Source of the DNA: an uncultured Clostridia bacterium
GTDB lineage: Bacteria; Bacillota; Clostridia; Saccharofermentanales; Saccharofermentanaceae
DNA length: 64,000 nt
Direction: 5' to 3'
Assembly: GCA_947303185.1 (NCBI GenBank)
Contig: CAMYXF010000004.1
Location: 1-64,000 of the forward strand
In this document: one piece after another, positions 53,378 through 63,186 of the stretch
Numbering within the stretch: position 1 is the first letter of the stretch
Layout: each line of letters opens with the position of its first letter
The notes under the pieces: generated by a model
Told to the model about the DNA's origin: nothing
Databases searched by the model: none
Seen by the model: only the letters and a program-made list of their open reading frames with translations
Translations under genes and position numbers: made by a program

Positions 53378-54472
53378 ATGGGATTTATAAGTAACATCAC
53401 CGGAACCATTTCAGATTCAGTTAATTCGGAATTAAATGACCAGTTGTTCCTTGAGTCGTTCAGAACCGATTCCTTAGGTCAGAACATACTCGTTAAGCGC
53501 GCATACAAACAGAATTCCAAAGGATTAAACCAGGGCAGCAGCGATGTAATCTCCGCCGGATCCAAGATTCTCGTTCCTGAAGGCACGTATGCTCTCATGA
53601 TCGACGACGGCGAGATCGTTGACTCGGTTACCACACCCGGCCTTTACACATGGGATAACTCATCTTCAGGCTCCATTCTTTCAGGCAACATGAAAAGCAT
53701 GGTGGGAGGTGTTTTCGACCGTTTCAGATTTGCGGGCGAATACACGAAGATGCAGAAGATATACTACGTTAACGGCCTTGAGATAATGAATCAGACCAGC
53801 AAAGAATATCTTAACGTACCTTATCCCGATCCATATTACGGAACACTGTATTTCAAATTCAGGATATTGTTCTCTTTCCGCATCGTTGACCCGGTAAAGT
53901 TCTTCAAGAAGACCGGCAAGGATACTACCACAATTGCTTACATGGGTTCACCTGAAATGCCGAAGCAGCCGTTTCTTGAAGTTCAGGATCACATGGAGGA
54001 GACTTTAAACCGCTGTGCGACCAGAGACAAGATTCCTTTCCCAAAACTGCTCTCAAATAAGAGCATTCTGAAAGACCAGGTTAACGAGACAGTATCAAAG
54101 CTTTGGCAAGAGCAGCGCGGAATGGTCATTGAATCGATAGCGCTCGTCGATCTGACTCTCGATGAGAAATCAAGGGCGCGTGTCGAACAGTTTGATTCAG
54201 CAAAGGTATTCAGTGAAGACCCTGCTGCACTTAACGCGCTTGTTGCTTTAGGCTTCACGGATGCAATGAAATCAGCTGCATCAAATCCGGCTGGTGCCAT
54301 GACAGGATTCGCAGGTGTCGGAATGGCAAATGCATATGCAGGAAACACTTCAAACGCAACGCTATTCTCAGGTCCTGAGACATGTCCTTTCTGCGGTACA
54401 CCGTTGCCTGCAAATGCGCGCTTGGATCACTGTCCTGCATGCAATGCGGACATCATATCTTACTATTCGTAA
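53378..54472 (+). CDS. SPFH-domain/virion-core-like protein (YdjI family) with zinc ribbon
   Basis: A 364-residue protein of the SPFH/band-7 superfamily in its YdjI form, which in Bacillus links to membrane-stress proteins (PspA and YdjH/G). The SPFH region spans about 30-290. The C-terminus (about 335-360) is a zinc ribbon with two CxxC pairs (CPFC and CPAC). The start at 53378 has AGGA upstream and gives the MGFISNITGTISDSV start typical of the family; the frame upstream of it is not supported. No PspA gene is adjacent. Confidence 0.85.
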   Translation: MGFISNITGTISDSVNSELNDQLFLESFRTDSLGQNILVKRAYKQNSKGLNQGSSDVISAGSKILVPEGTYALMIDDGEIVDSVTTPGLYTWDNSSSGSILSGNMKSMVGGVFDRFRFAGEYTKMQKIYYVNGLEIMNQTSKEYLNVPYPDPYYGTLYFKFRILFSFRIVDPVKFFKKTGKDTTTIAYMGSPEMPKQPFLEVQDHMEETLNRCATRDKIPFPKLLSNKSILKDQVNETVSKLWQEQRGMVIESIALVDLTLDEKSRARVEQFDSAKVFSEDPAALNALVALGFTDAMKSAASNPAGAMTGFAGVGMANAYAGNTSNATLFSGPETCPFCGTPLPANARLDHCPACNADIISYYS

Positions 54473-54480
54473 TCCGGGAA

Positions 54481-55962
54481 TTAAGCCATCGCGATCTTAA
54501 AGCAGACCGGTTTGTCAGATGAAGGTTTCTTATCAAGAACGATCTTCATTCCGTTCTCATCACGGCTTGAACTTACCACGTCATACTCGCCAAGCACCTC
54601 AACAGAACCTGTGACGATATCTCTTTCGCCTTTAATCTTAAGCGACTTGATAAGGAATATCTCAGAATCAGGTCTCATGCAGAAAGCATATACATAACCG
54701 TTCTTGTATGTGAATCTGAAATCACCTGATGTGAAGAGTTTTTCTTCGTTATCCTGGAACGAACCTTCGGTGTTGTTTACTTCGCCCTCACCGAAAACCT
54801 TCCACGGAACCGTATCGTAGATACCTTCACCGTTAACGTCCATCCATTCCCCCATCTCGAGAAGAACATTAGTCTCTTCATCAGTGATGGTGCCGTCAGG
54901 TTTAGGGCCGACGTTGATCAGCAGCATTCCGTTCTTGCTTACGATATCTATAAGGTCGCAGATGATCTGTCTTGCGGGTTTGAATTCATTGTCTGTGACA
55001 TATCCCCACGACTTTCTTCCGATAGCCGTATCAGTCTGCCACGGCATGGGTGAGATACCCGTAAGAGCGCCACGCTCAACATCAAATGTAGCGACACCCT
55101 GAGGGAATGCTTCGTGCTTGTAATTAATTGTTACTTCCTTACCCCATTCCTCTGCCCTGTTGTAGTAATAAGCGCAGACTTTTTTCAGGTAAGGTTTGAA
55201 CGCTGCATGCTGGATCCATGTATCAAAATAGAGGATCGACGGCTTGCATTTATCTATCAGTTCGCATGTTCTTACAAGCCAGTCTTCAAGCCATTCATCA
55301 GTGGGCTTAGCATCAGAGAAAACATCTTCCAAAGTATGGAAAACTGCTGTGTCTGAAAGTTCAGGACAGAGATATGCTGGGCCGTAGAAGTCTCTATATT
55401 CTTCATCGTTGACATCACAGTCAATCGTCCTGCCCATACTCATAAAGAAGAAGTGTTCTGCCCTGTGTGAAGAACCGCAGAATACAAGATCGTTCTTATC
55501 GCATGCTTCATGGATCTCGTTTACGACGTCTCTACAAGGGCCCATTTTCGCTGCGTTCCAGCGGTTAAGATCAGTATCGTACATCGCAAAGCCGTCGTGG
55601 TGTTCGCAAACGGGCATTACGTATTTAGCGCCGGCCTTTTTGAAGAGTTCCACCCAGGCTTCAGCATCGAACTTCTCTGCCTTGAACATCGGGATGAAAT
55701 CTTTGTATCCGAAATCCTTGGGATCACCGAAATTCTTCTTGTGGAATTCGTATTCGCGTGAACCCTCACAATACATCCATCTCGGATACCATTCGCATGC
55801 ATATGCGGGAACACTGTATATTCCCCAGTGGATGAATATACCAAGCTTTGCCTTCTTATACCATTCAGGGATCTTATGGCCTGACAAAGAGCTCCAGTCG
55901 GCTTTGTACCGGCCGCTATCGATCGTCTCATCAATCAGTTTGAGATACTCTTTGTGATCCAT
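54481..55962 (-). CDS. Alpha-L-fucosidase (GH29)
   Basis: A 493-residue glycoside hydrolase of family GH29. The catalytic TIM barrel (about 25-340) has HWG (46-48), the EHHDGF block (120-125) and the likely nucleophile D247 in LYFDTW. A beta-sandwich domain follows (about 370-493). There is no signal peptide, so it should act in the cytosol on imported fuco-oligosaccharides. AAGGGG precedes the ATG. It is 18 bp downstream of the GNAT gene and appears to share a transcript with a sodium channel gene. Confidence 0.92.
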   Translation of the reverse strand: MDHKEYLKLIDETIDSGRYKADWSSLSGHKIPEWYKKAKLGIFIHWGIYSVPAYACEWYPRWMYCEGSREYEFHKKNFGDPKDFGYKDFIPMFKAEKFDAEAWVELFKKAGAKYVMPVCEHHDGFAMYDTDLNRWNAAKMGPCRDVVNEIHEACDKNDLVFCGSSHRAEHFFFMSMGRTIDCDVNDEEYRDFYGPAYLCPELSDTAVFHTLEDVFSDAKPTDEWLEDWLVRTCELIDKCKPSILYFDTWIQHAAFKPYLKKVCAYYYNRAEEWGKEVTINYKHEAFPQGVATFDVERGALTGISPMPWQTDTAIGRKSWGYVTDNEFKPARQIICDLIDIVSKNGMLLINVGPKPDGTITDEETNVLLEMGEWMDVNGEGIYDTVPWKVFGEGEVNNTEGSFQDNEEKLFTSGDFRFTYKNGYVYAFCMRPDSEIFLIKSLKIKGERDIVTGSVEVLGEYDVVSSSRDENGMKIVLDKKPSSDKPVCFKIAMA

Positions 55963-55980
55963 CCAAAACCCCTTACAGAA

Positions 55981-56532
55981 TCATTTAAGGCTCTTATACA
56001 TCAATATCTCGTCATGGTATGTTCCGTCATCGAAAAGAAGTGCGTTATGTCTTCTGCCCGTTTCAATGAAACCGCATTTCTTATATAAAATCTGAGCCTG
56101 TTCATTCTCGGCAACAACTTCCAGGTCAACCTGATGCCAGCCGATCTTGCCTGCAAGCTCAGTCATATAACTGATCATTGCAGTTCCTATACCGAGATTC
56201 CAATAGTCTTTATAGAGAGCTATGGCCATGCTGCATCTGTGACGGATCTTGCGCTTTTCTCCGATACCGCTGATGCTTCCGTTGCCGGCGATCTTACCGT
56301 CAACCACAGCACACATCATGATAGTGTAAGGGTCGTCCAAAAGCCTGCCTAAGATCTCCTTCTCGCTTTCAAGCGTGAAGCCAACCTCATCCGGGTTTCT
56401 TAGAAGAAACGGTGTCTCGGCAGAAGTCTTCTCCAGGTATTCGATCATCTGATCTGCATACTCAGGTGAAGTAGGTCTGAGAATACATTTCCTGCCGTCC
56501 TTTAAGACTATCTCTCTATCTTCAAATCTCAT
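55981..56532 (-). CDS. GNAT-family N-acetyltransferase
   Basis: A 183-residue acetyl-CoA-dependent transferase. The GNAT core contains the acetyl-CoA loop near YWNLGIGTAMISYM (about 110-125) and a C-terminal strand with YKKCGFIETGRR (about 150-163). It resembles the RimJ/RimL-like small-molecule acetyltransferases. Substrate cannot be assigned. Its start overlaps the end of the upstream channel gene by 4 bp, so they are coupled. Confidence 0.88.
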   Translation of the reverse strand: MRFEDREIVLKDGRKCILRPTSPEYADQMIEYLEKTSAETPFLLRNPDEVGFTLESEKEILGRLLDDPYTIMMCAVVDGKIAGNGSISGIGEKRKIRHRCSMAIALYKDYWNLGIGTAMISYMTELAGKIGWHQVDLEVVAENEQAQILYKKCGFIETGRRHNALLFDDGTYHDEILMYKSLK

Positions 56533-57362
56533 TTATTCTTACCTAATGAACTCTCCAAACGGTTCAGCTGATCCTTGAGTGAACGGATCTCCTTGATAAG
56601 TTCCTCATTGGAAGCGGGAGCCTCAGCCTTCTCTTCTGCATTCTCTGCATTGTTCTCAGCTGTAACTTCGCTGATCGCATTTACAACGATACCGACAACA
56701 ACGTTCATGACAACGAAAGATGAAAGGAGTACGAAAGGTACAAAGTAAGCCCAAGCATAAGGGAACACTTCCATAACAGGTCTGCTGATACCCATTGACC
56801 AGCTCTCGAGTGTCATTACCTGGAAAAGAGTGTACATTGCTTTTCCGATCGTTCCGAACCAGTCGTAGAATGCTTCACCGAAAAGATTTACGCCAATAAG
56901 TGCAAAGATATAGTAAATCAGGAGCAATAAGATTCCTGTCCACAAAATGCTCGGAATTGACTTTACGATAGCACCGATGATGACTTGAAGATGGCGTACA
57001 TGACCGATGAGCTTTGTTCCTCTCAAAGCCTTCAAAGACTTCAATACCCTGAATACTCTTACCGCACGGAATGCAGACATGAAAGAAAGGCCTGAGAGCA
57101 TTGATACTGCCACGATGATCATATCAAACCAGTTCCACGGATCCTTGAAATAATCCAGACCGTAAGCCAGGAACTTTATAATGATTTCCGCAATGAATAT
57201 CCAAAGACAGATAGTGTTGATAAGTGCAAGTGCACCTATTGTTCCTTCTGAAAGACCCTTAATTGTCTCAACGCCCATAATTGCAGCATTGAAGATAATG
57301 ACAAACAGGATAATACCCTGGAACACTTTGCCGTCAACGACTTTCTTTAAACCCTTGATCAT
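56529..57362 (-). CDS. Bacterial voltage-gated sodium channel homologue (NaChBac/BacNav family)
   Basis: A 277-residue single-domain ion channel with six transmembrane helices. The S4 sensor is RAVRVFRVLKSLKALR: positive residues at every third position (about 100-115). The selectivity filter reads TLESWSM (about 185-192), close to TLESWAS of the Bacillus NaChBac channel, so a sodium preference is likely. The cytosolic tail (about 235-277) is a coiled coil that would make the tetramer. GAGGAGAGG precedes the ATG. The following GNAT gene overlaps by 4 bp. Confidence 0.93.
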   Translation of the reverse strand: MIKGLKKVVDGKVFQGIILFVIIFNAAIMGVETIKGLSEGTIGALALINTICLWIFIAEIIIKFLAYGLDYFKDPWNWFDMIIVAVSMLSGLSFMSAFRAVRVFRVLKSLKALRGTKLIGHVRHLQVIIGAIVKSIPSILWTGILLLLIYYIFALIGVNLFGEAFYDWFGTIGKAMYTLFQVMTLESWSMGISRPVMEVFPYAWAYFVPFVLLSSFVVMNVVVGIVVNAISEVTAENNAENAEEKAEAPASNEELIKEIRSLKDQLNRLESSLGKNK

Positions 57363-57506
57363 AACCTCTCCTCAACAATCAAAAAATATCAATGAAGATT
57401 TTACCATTCATAAAAAGATTTCAAAGAGATAATTTGACAATATTATAAAGTCGATATTAGCGGAATTCTGCAGTAGCTTCTTATTCTTTTGCGGCAGCCC
57501 TTAAAA

Positions 57507-57758
57507 TCAGTCTTTCTCCGACATAAGTTTCCGTCTATAACTCTCCCATACCTGAGACATGGAATCGTTATAATCCGAACCATTTTTCCTGAACGGATTG
57601 TCGTTACTCTCGAACTGCCGGGCAACCTCATTGATAAGAAAATCCTTATTCTTGCTGCCTATGTAGCGCTTGTCGTATTTGATGAGGTAATCTTCAATAA
57701 TCCCCCTCTTTTTTCCATGTAAAATATCTGTAAGTCCGTAGTTATCGTTCATAAACAT
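57507..57758 (-). CDS. Small hypothetical protein
   Basis: An 83-residue, charged, probably helical protein without a signal peptide, membrane segment or recognised family. AAGGGG lies upstream of the ATG, and an in-frame ATG at 57752 is an alternative start. It is transcribed in the same direction as nnrE, 55 bp downstream of it. The codon pattern and the ribosome binding site make it a plausible gene. Confidence 0.5.
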   Translation of the reverse strand: MFMNDNYGLTDILHGKKRGIIEDYLIKYDKRYIGSKNKDFLINEVARQFESNDNPFRKNGSDYNDSMSQVWESYRRKLMSEKD

Positions 57759-57813
57759 ATGTCCCCTTCAACTTAAATATCTATATGGCAGCTTATATTG
57801 ATTGATCCGTATA

Positions 57814-58437
57814 CTAATTCAACTCTTTTGTCTCGCCTATTATCTTAATTCCGATATCGCAGTTAACTTTATTTTTCATCGCTGTTTTTGCATTTCCAAG
57901 GAAATGACCAAACTTAAATGTTCCAATAGATACCGTGAGATCGGATATGACATAAAGATCTCCCAACCCTGTATCTCCGTTAAGTCCGCTGTTAATATCT
58001 GCGCTTACGACATATGCATCTGAAGCGTTGATACTCTCGATCGCGCTTTTGGCTGGCTCTCTTACTTCACCCTTAAATCCCGTTCCGAAAATGCAGTCGA
58101 GAATGGTCTTGTATTTACCGTAATCGCCTACTGTTACTACAGGTATCCCTTTTGCGACACACCTGTCGAAGAAATACTTTCCGTCTTCAGAAAAAGAGTC
58201 CTCATACAAAAGAACGATCTCACATTCGATTCCGTGATCTTTCAGAAGAGATGCGACGACAAAACCGTCACCCGCATTATTGCCTTTGCCACAGATGATA
58301 CCTACAGGCCCTTTCCAACGGACCTGTTCAAAGATTGCCTTCCCCGCTCTTTCCATCAGTTCTTTTGATGAGCAGAGGTTTTCGATCGTCCACCTGTCAC
58401 TGGAACGCATTACTTCAGTTGATACGCAAACCGGCAT
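57814..58437 (-). CDS. nnrE: NAD(P)H-hydrate epimerase
   Basis: A 207-residue YjeF N-terminal-type enzyme that epimerises damaged NAD(P)HX. The motif GKGNNAGDGF (about 50-59) and the DCIFGTGFKGEV block (about 113-124) are conserved, and ADINSGLNGDTG matches the family DxPSG-like motif. Many Firmicutes have this domain fused to the NnrD dehydratase; here it stands alone. GGGAG precedes the ATG. It follows the PAS-GGDEF-EAL gene by 20 bp. Confidence 0.9.
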   Translation of the reverse strand: MPVCVSTEVMRSSDRWTIENLCSSKELMERAGKAIFEQVRWKGPVGIICGKGNNAGDGFVVASLLKDHGIECEIVLLYEDSFSEDGKYFFDRCVAKGIPVVTVGDYGKYKTILDCIFGTGFKGEVREPAKSAIESINASDAYVVSADINSGLNGDTGLGDLYVISDLTVSIGTFKFGHFLGNAKTAMKNKVNCDIGIKIIGETKELN

Positions 58438-58457
58438 ATTGTCTCCCGTAATCGGAT

Positions 58458-61400
58458 TTATGAATCCCTGTTTTCAAGATCCTGAGACTCATAAATCTTT
58501 GTAACAAGCCTGGATTCAAACTCTGCCTTAGGCAGCGGCTTGTCGAAATAGAAACCCTGGGCAATGTCACAGCCTGCCTGATGCATAATGTCGATCTGGA
58601 ACTTGGTTTCAACGCCTTCAGCAAGACATTCAAATCCAAGACTCTTTGCCATTGATACGACTCCCTTGAACATTGTGCACTTCATACCGTTAGGATCATC
58701 ACCCTCTTCGGGAACAAAGCTTTTATCGATCTTGATCGTTCTCCAGGGAATCTCACTCAAAAGGTGCATAGATGAAGATCCCATACCGAAATCATCAATG
58801 GAAGCTGCAATTCCTTTGTCATGCAGGCTGCATACCACACGCTTCAGGTCGCTGAATTCAACCTCATTTGTAGTCTCCGTAAACTCGATTTCAATAGCAT
58901 AATGAGGTATACGGTATTTATCTATTATCCTCTCGATAACATCCGGAATCTCCAGATTCATAATATGTTTTCTCGAGAAGTTGATTGACATCGGGACAAG
59001 CTTACGTCCTTCACCGCCGTCAAGCCATGCTCTCTGGTTACGGCATACCTGTTCAAGCATAAAAAGGTCAAGTTTACAGATATCACTTGTCTGTTCCAGA
59101 GCCGGAATGAATTCCGCCGGCTGTATTATCTTACCTTTATGGAACCATCTGCAAAGGGCCTCTCCGCCGATTATCCTGTTGGTATTGATGTCAACTTTGG
59201 GCTGATAGAACGGAACGAATTCTTCATTAGCCAGAGCTTCAGAAAGCATCTGCTGGATTTTGGCATACTTCTGTTTTATCAGCATCAGATCGTCATTATA
59301 GTAGATAACGTGGCCTCTGCCGCCATTTTGAGCAACGCGGTAAGCATTGATGATCTTGCCCATGATGTCACCGGGATTCTGAGGTTCAAAACCTTCAGGC
59401 GGAATAAAGATACCCGCGCTGGTAGGAACTCTTACACTGCTCGTATCATCGATCTTAATATGTGTTTCGAAAAGATATTCCGCTACTTCTTTGTGCTTGT
59501 TTTGCGGACCCACTGCAACATAATTATCGCCGCCCAGTCTGAAAACACGGCCGCCTTCACCAAGGATAGCCACAAGGCCATCGTAGTGGCTTCTCATTAT
59601 CTTATCGCCTGCTTCTCTTCCGAACTCCTGGTTAATGATCGAGAAGTGTCTCAGATTGTAACGCACCGCCATAAGATTGTTGAAACTGTGGGTATCAACG
59701 ATCTTGCCCAGTTCGGAGTTAAGGCTCCTGAGGTTCGGATAGCCTGATTCATCAAAATATGCCAGGTCATAAACTATATCTCTCAGTCTGTTACGGCTGA
59801 CAAAACTTACTACCGTCCTCATAACGAGTTCGATCTTATTGAGCTCTTCAGGGCTCAACGGTTCTTCACCCTTAGCCATATAAACAGTACAGGTAGTGCT
59901 CGACATAACGCTTGTTACGGCTCTTACGCTCAAAACCTCTGTTCCTTCAACGTGGTAGTCAAACGGGATCAGTGTCTCGCCTAAGCCCATGGCCTCTTCC
60001 TGAGGATTACGGTAAACCCTGGTAACACCTTTGCACAGTCTGAACATACGGCCGATCTTGCCAAGGAGTTCATTGATAAGCGGAACATCCAGGTTTTCAA
60101 AGTTAACCATAGCAGACAGGAGCTGCTCGTAAAGCTCATAGAATCTTACGAACGAATAGCTCTCTATCGACTGGACCTCTTCATTTATCGGCTGGTCTTT
60201 AAATCTCTTCTTATTCTCATACATCAGGTTGTCGGCACGCTCGAAAACATCCTGAAGAGTAAGATCTTTTTCGGGAATATATTCAGCCATTCCGTAAGCA
60301 ATAGTTACCTTACCGTTGTGTCTGTTCTCGACCTGAATATTGTAGAAATGCTTTAACAGGTCATAGCGGTTAGCATAATCACTGCCGCTCATGATAATGA
60401 CAAATTCATCTCCGCCTATACGGTAGACTGGACTGTGGTCGAAAATGTCGCAGATGATCGCGCATCCGTCTTTAATGAATGCATCACCTTCGCTATGACC
60501 CTTCTCATCATTTACCTGTTTCAGGCCGTTGATATCACAGACGGCAATTGCAAATTCAAGGCCGTCGGTTTGGGCTTCGATCTGTTCATTCAGATGAGCT
60601 TCTGCAGTCAGATATGCGTATTTATTCTTTACTCCGGTCAGGGCATCCCTGTTGGCCAGATCCATAGCCGATCCGATCTTGGCTTCAAACTCCAGTTCTT
60701 TGCGCTTTGCTTCATCGGTATTTTCGAGTGCCACGATGATGTACTCGGAATCTTTTGCCAGACGCATAATTACCAGAGAGACATACTGCGGGCGTCCGTC
60801 CAGATTGAGCCTGTAATGAAGATAAATCTTATTCACGTGCTCAAACTCTTTAAGAATAAATTCTTTGGTTATAGCCTTGGCCATCATCGGATAATCTTCT
60901 TCATAGATATCACGCGTCATATTGCGCTGTGAATCCGCAAAGAAATCATCACCCCTGATGCCCACCTCAAGCTTCGTGTATTTCTCACTGGAACTGAATT
61001 CATAATACTCATTGGTATTCAGATTAACACGGTAGATTACTTCATATCTTGAAGCCAGAGCCATCGCAACATGATTGAACATTTCGCTCTCTTCCATGAG
61101 CGTCTGTTCGCGTTTCATCTGGGAATCTATATTCAGAACACCCATTACGATATGAGCAGGATCGTTTTTGGGAACAACAGCGTTCAAAGAGACATGCTTG
61201 ATGCCGTCGCCCAGCTGCTGCCTGTAAGTCATGGAGACAGTTCCGTTTTCCCTCAGATTCTTAAGAAGCGTCTTTTTGTCCAGTTCGGATAAAACGTAAT
61301 CAACATCGTCCTTGAAGATGTATCTTTTTACATCAGTAATCAAATCAGAGAAAAAGTCTTTACCCTGTTTAGTTGTACCGAGATCAGAATACACTTCGCT

Positions 61401-61925
61401 GGAACTGTATAACGTATACTTATTGCTGTTGATGTTTATGTAATAGATTACTTCGTAACGGCTCGCCAGCGCACCGGCAATACGGCTGTATGTAAGCATC
61501 TGCTCTTCTGCGGCAATCTCTCTTTTACGCTGCGCATCAACATTCTGGACGCCGATAATGACCTTGTCATCAGCACCCTTAATGGTCTTAAGGAAATAGT
61601 GGAGCGGCTTTCCGTCTACCATTAGTCTGTAATTAAGAGAAAACGATTTTCCGTTCTTTAACACCTCTGTTGCAGTTTCTTTTCTGAATGAATTTAAGAA
61701 AAGTTCCTGATCATCGGGGTAAACCATCAAACGGCAATTTCGGATGGCATCAGAATAAAAGTCATCACCCGAAGAACGGATTACAAGGTTTTTATCCTCG
61801 CCTTCAGTTATATACTCAACATAACTGTCATCATTTGAATCAATTACATAAATGCTTTCATAGTCTTTTGAGAGTGCCTTGGCAATCTCATCAAAAGTTA
61901 TCTTTTTTGAGTTGTATCCATCCAT
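58458..61925 (-). CDS. Triple-PAS GGDEF/EAL cyclic-di-GMP enzyme
   Basis: An 1155-residue cytosolic protein for c-di-GMP turnover. Three tandem PAS-like repeats (about 5-130, 145-275 and 280-410) share ALASRYEVIYxxNxNxxxY and SSSExY blocks. A GGDEF domain (about 430-590, YRIGGDEF) looks active but lacks the RxxD inhibitory site. A middle region (about 600-740) and a second, degenerate GGDEF (RLGGDNY) follow, then an EAL domain (about 900-1150) with GGEALCRW, SINFS, DDFGMG, IDKSFV and LAEGVET, all catalytic positions kept. The start at 61925 has GAGG six bases upstream; the frame to 61940 opens with TTG. Confidence 0.9.
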   Translation of the reverse strand: MDGYNSKKITFDEIAKALSKDYESIYVIDSNDDSYVEYITEGEDKNLVIRSSGDDFYSDAIRNCRLMVYPDDQELFLNSFRKETATEVLKNGKSFSLNYRLMVDGKPLHYFLKTIKGADDKVIIGVQNVDAQRKREIAAEEQMLTYSRIAGALASRYEVIYYININSNKYTLYSSSEVYSDLGTTKQGKDFFSDLITDVKRYIFKDDVDYVLSELDKKTLLKNLRENGTVSMTYRQQLGDGIKHVSLNAVVPKNDPAHIVMGVLNIDSQMKREQTLMEESEMFNHVAMALASRYEVIYRVNLNTNEYYEFSSSEKYTKLEVGIRGDDFFADSQRNMTRDIYEEDYPMMAKAITKEFILKEFEHVNKIYLHYRLNLDGRPQYVSLVIMRLAKDSEYIIVALENTDEAKRKELEFEAKIGSAMDLANRDALTGVKNKYAYLTAEAHLNEQIEAQTDGLEFAIAVCDINGLKQVNDEKGHSEGDAFIKDGCAIICDIFDHSPVYRIGGDEFVIIMSGSDYANRYDLLKHFYNIQVENRHNGKVTIAYGMAEYIPEKDLTLQDVFERADNLMYENKKRFKDQPINEEVQSIESYSFVRFYELYEQLLSAMVNFENLDVPLINELLGKIGRMFRLCKGVTRVYRNPQEEAMGLGETLIPFDYHVEGTEVLSVRAVTSVMSSTTCTVYMAKGEEPLSPEELNKIELVMRTVVSFVSRNRLRDIVYDLAYFDESGYPNLRSLNSELGKIVDTHSFNNLMAVRYNLRHFSIINQEFGREAGDKIMRSHYDGLVAILGEGGRVFRLGGDNYVAVGPQNKHKEVAEYLFETHIKIDDTSSVRVPTSAGIFIPPEGFEPQNPGDIMGKIINAYRVAQNGGRGHVIYYNDDLMLIKQKYAKIQQMLSEALANEEFVPFYQPKVDINTNRIIGGEALCRWFHKGKIIQPAEFIPALEQTSDICKLDLFMLEQVCRNQRAWLDGGEGRKLVPMSINFSRKHIMNLEIPDVIERIIDKYRIPHYAIEIEFTETTNEVEFSDLKRVVCSLHDKGIAASIDDFGMGSSSMHLLSEIPWRTIKIDKSFVPEEGDDPNGMKCTMFKGVVSMAKSLGFECLAEGVETKFQIDIMHQAGCDIAQGFYFDKPLPKAEFESRLVTKIYESQDLENRDS

Positions 61926-62074
61926 AATGCACCTCAACAAAGAATAGATAAGACTATTTTACTATGTTTAAAAGCGCAAGTGTTATATAAATGTAAAAAA
62001 ATAATGAGAAATCGAAAAAATGTTGTCATACCATCTGCCAACAAAGAAAAGTAAACATACGGATAAAACCAAAG

Positions 62075-62104
62075 TTGACTTATCTGATGACCATAAGCAA
62101 TAAT
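62075..62104 (+). promoter_or_regulatory. Putative promoter of the membrane protein at 62155
   Basis: TTGACT, 18 bases, AATAAT, about 50 bases before the ATG, in the 229-bp gap between divergent genes. Confidence 0.45.
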
Positions 62105-62154
62105 ACCTTAAAAGCAAAAGAATTAATGTAGGAAACAGGACTTGGGGAGGTCTT

Positions 62155-63186
62155 ATGTTTGTTACCCTTTTATTTGCTGCGTCACTAATGCTCTTTATCG
62201 CAGACAGGAAAGTATCGCGCGCCTTCATTTCGGGCATTTTGGTTGTCTTTCTCGCTAATCTTCCTTTTGCGAGGCTGACTTACTTTATCTGCTATAAGAT
62301 AAAAGATTTCGCAGAAAAACACTTGCCGGCATTTGGTAAACTGCATCACAGGATTGCTTATATGCTGATCGCAGTGCTTTTCACAGTCCTGTTTACAGCT
62401 ATATTAATGAACCTTGGTAAACTTTGGAGTAAGGATATCTTCACTTCATCAAATGGGATCAAAAACGAAAAACTTGCCAGGACGCTTGTCACAACCTCAT
62501 CAGTCATTATCATTGCGGTAGTCCTGTGGCTGGTTTTTAACAAATTTATAGCATTCGGGAAGAATTCATATTTTATGACCCTGATGGGTATTATCGGACA
62601 TAATTTCGTTTTCTACAGACCGGTCATGTATTTGGGATTAACTGATAAAACAATTCAGTCAGTCAGGATCATGAACACCGTTTATGTGGCAATTCTTACA
62701 GGGATTGGAGTTTTTAACATCTTTTGGGTGAATCGGAAAAGCAATATTTTCAACATTCTTACTTTAGAGACTTCAGAAAAAGCAGTTACCGACTCTGGGA
62801 ATCTCTTCTCTAATATCAGTTTGATTCCGTCGCTTTGCGGCCTTTCCACCTTTATGACCGTTGCGCAATTAGGATATATTGAGTTGGCTCAGTTTCACAA
62901 TGCACAGTTCAGCAAACCATTCTATTTTTCTATTTATTTCGGTGAATACAATGAAACCGAGAAGATATTTACCAAGACTGACAGAGTCGGTTTTGTAAAT
63001 GCTTTAGTCGTCATTTTAATATCAGGCATCATACTGCTGATTTCAAATCTCATCTATAAGATCGCCAAAAAGGAAATTAAGCAGTACAGATTTACGCTCT
63101 TTTTCTCCATAGCTCAGATAATCGTCTCGGTGATATTCATCATTATTCTCTTAGAGGATGCAGCTAAGTTTCACAGCATTCCTTAA
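62155..63186 (+). CDS. Polytopic membrane protein of unknown function
   Basis: A 343-residue protein with eight to nine predicted transmembrane helices and short polar loops. No family is recognised. An outer or inner loop at about 225-285 contains several conserved-looking aromatic residues (FHNAQFSKPFYFSIYFGEYNE). GGGGAGG precedes the ATG by four bases. Its DNA is clearly more AT-rich than that of its neighbours, which may point to recent transfer. Its 3' end overlaps the convergent GH2 gene by 4 bp. Confidence 0.65.
   Translation: MFVTLLFAASLMLFIADRKVSRAFISGILVVFLANLPFARLTYFICYKIKDFAEKHLPAFGKLHHRIAYMLIAVLFTVLFTAILMNLGKLWSKDIFTSSNGIKNEKLARTLVTTSSVIIIAVVLWLVFNKFIAFGKNSYFMTLMGIIGHNFVFYRPVMYLGLTDKTIQSVRIMNTVYVAILTGIGVFNIFWVNRKSNIFNILTLETSEKAVTDSGNLFSNISLIPSLCGLSTFMTVAQLGYIELAQFHNAQFSKPFYFSIYFGEYNETEKIFTKTDRVGFVNALVVILISGIILLISNLIYKIAKKEIKQYRFTLFFSIAQIIVSVIFIIILLEDAAKFHSIP

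Noticed and set aside
61983..62237. 84-residue minus-strand ORF overlapping the start of the membrane protein
   Set aside because: It lies in the divergent promoter region, opposite a better supported gene, with no ribosome binding site.
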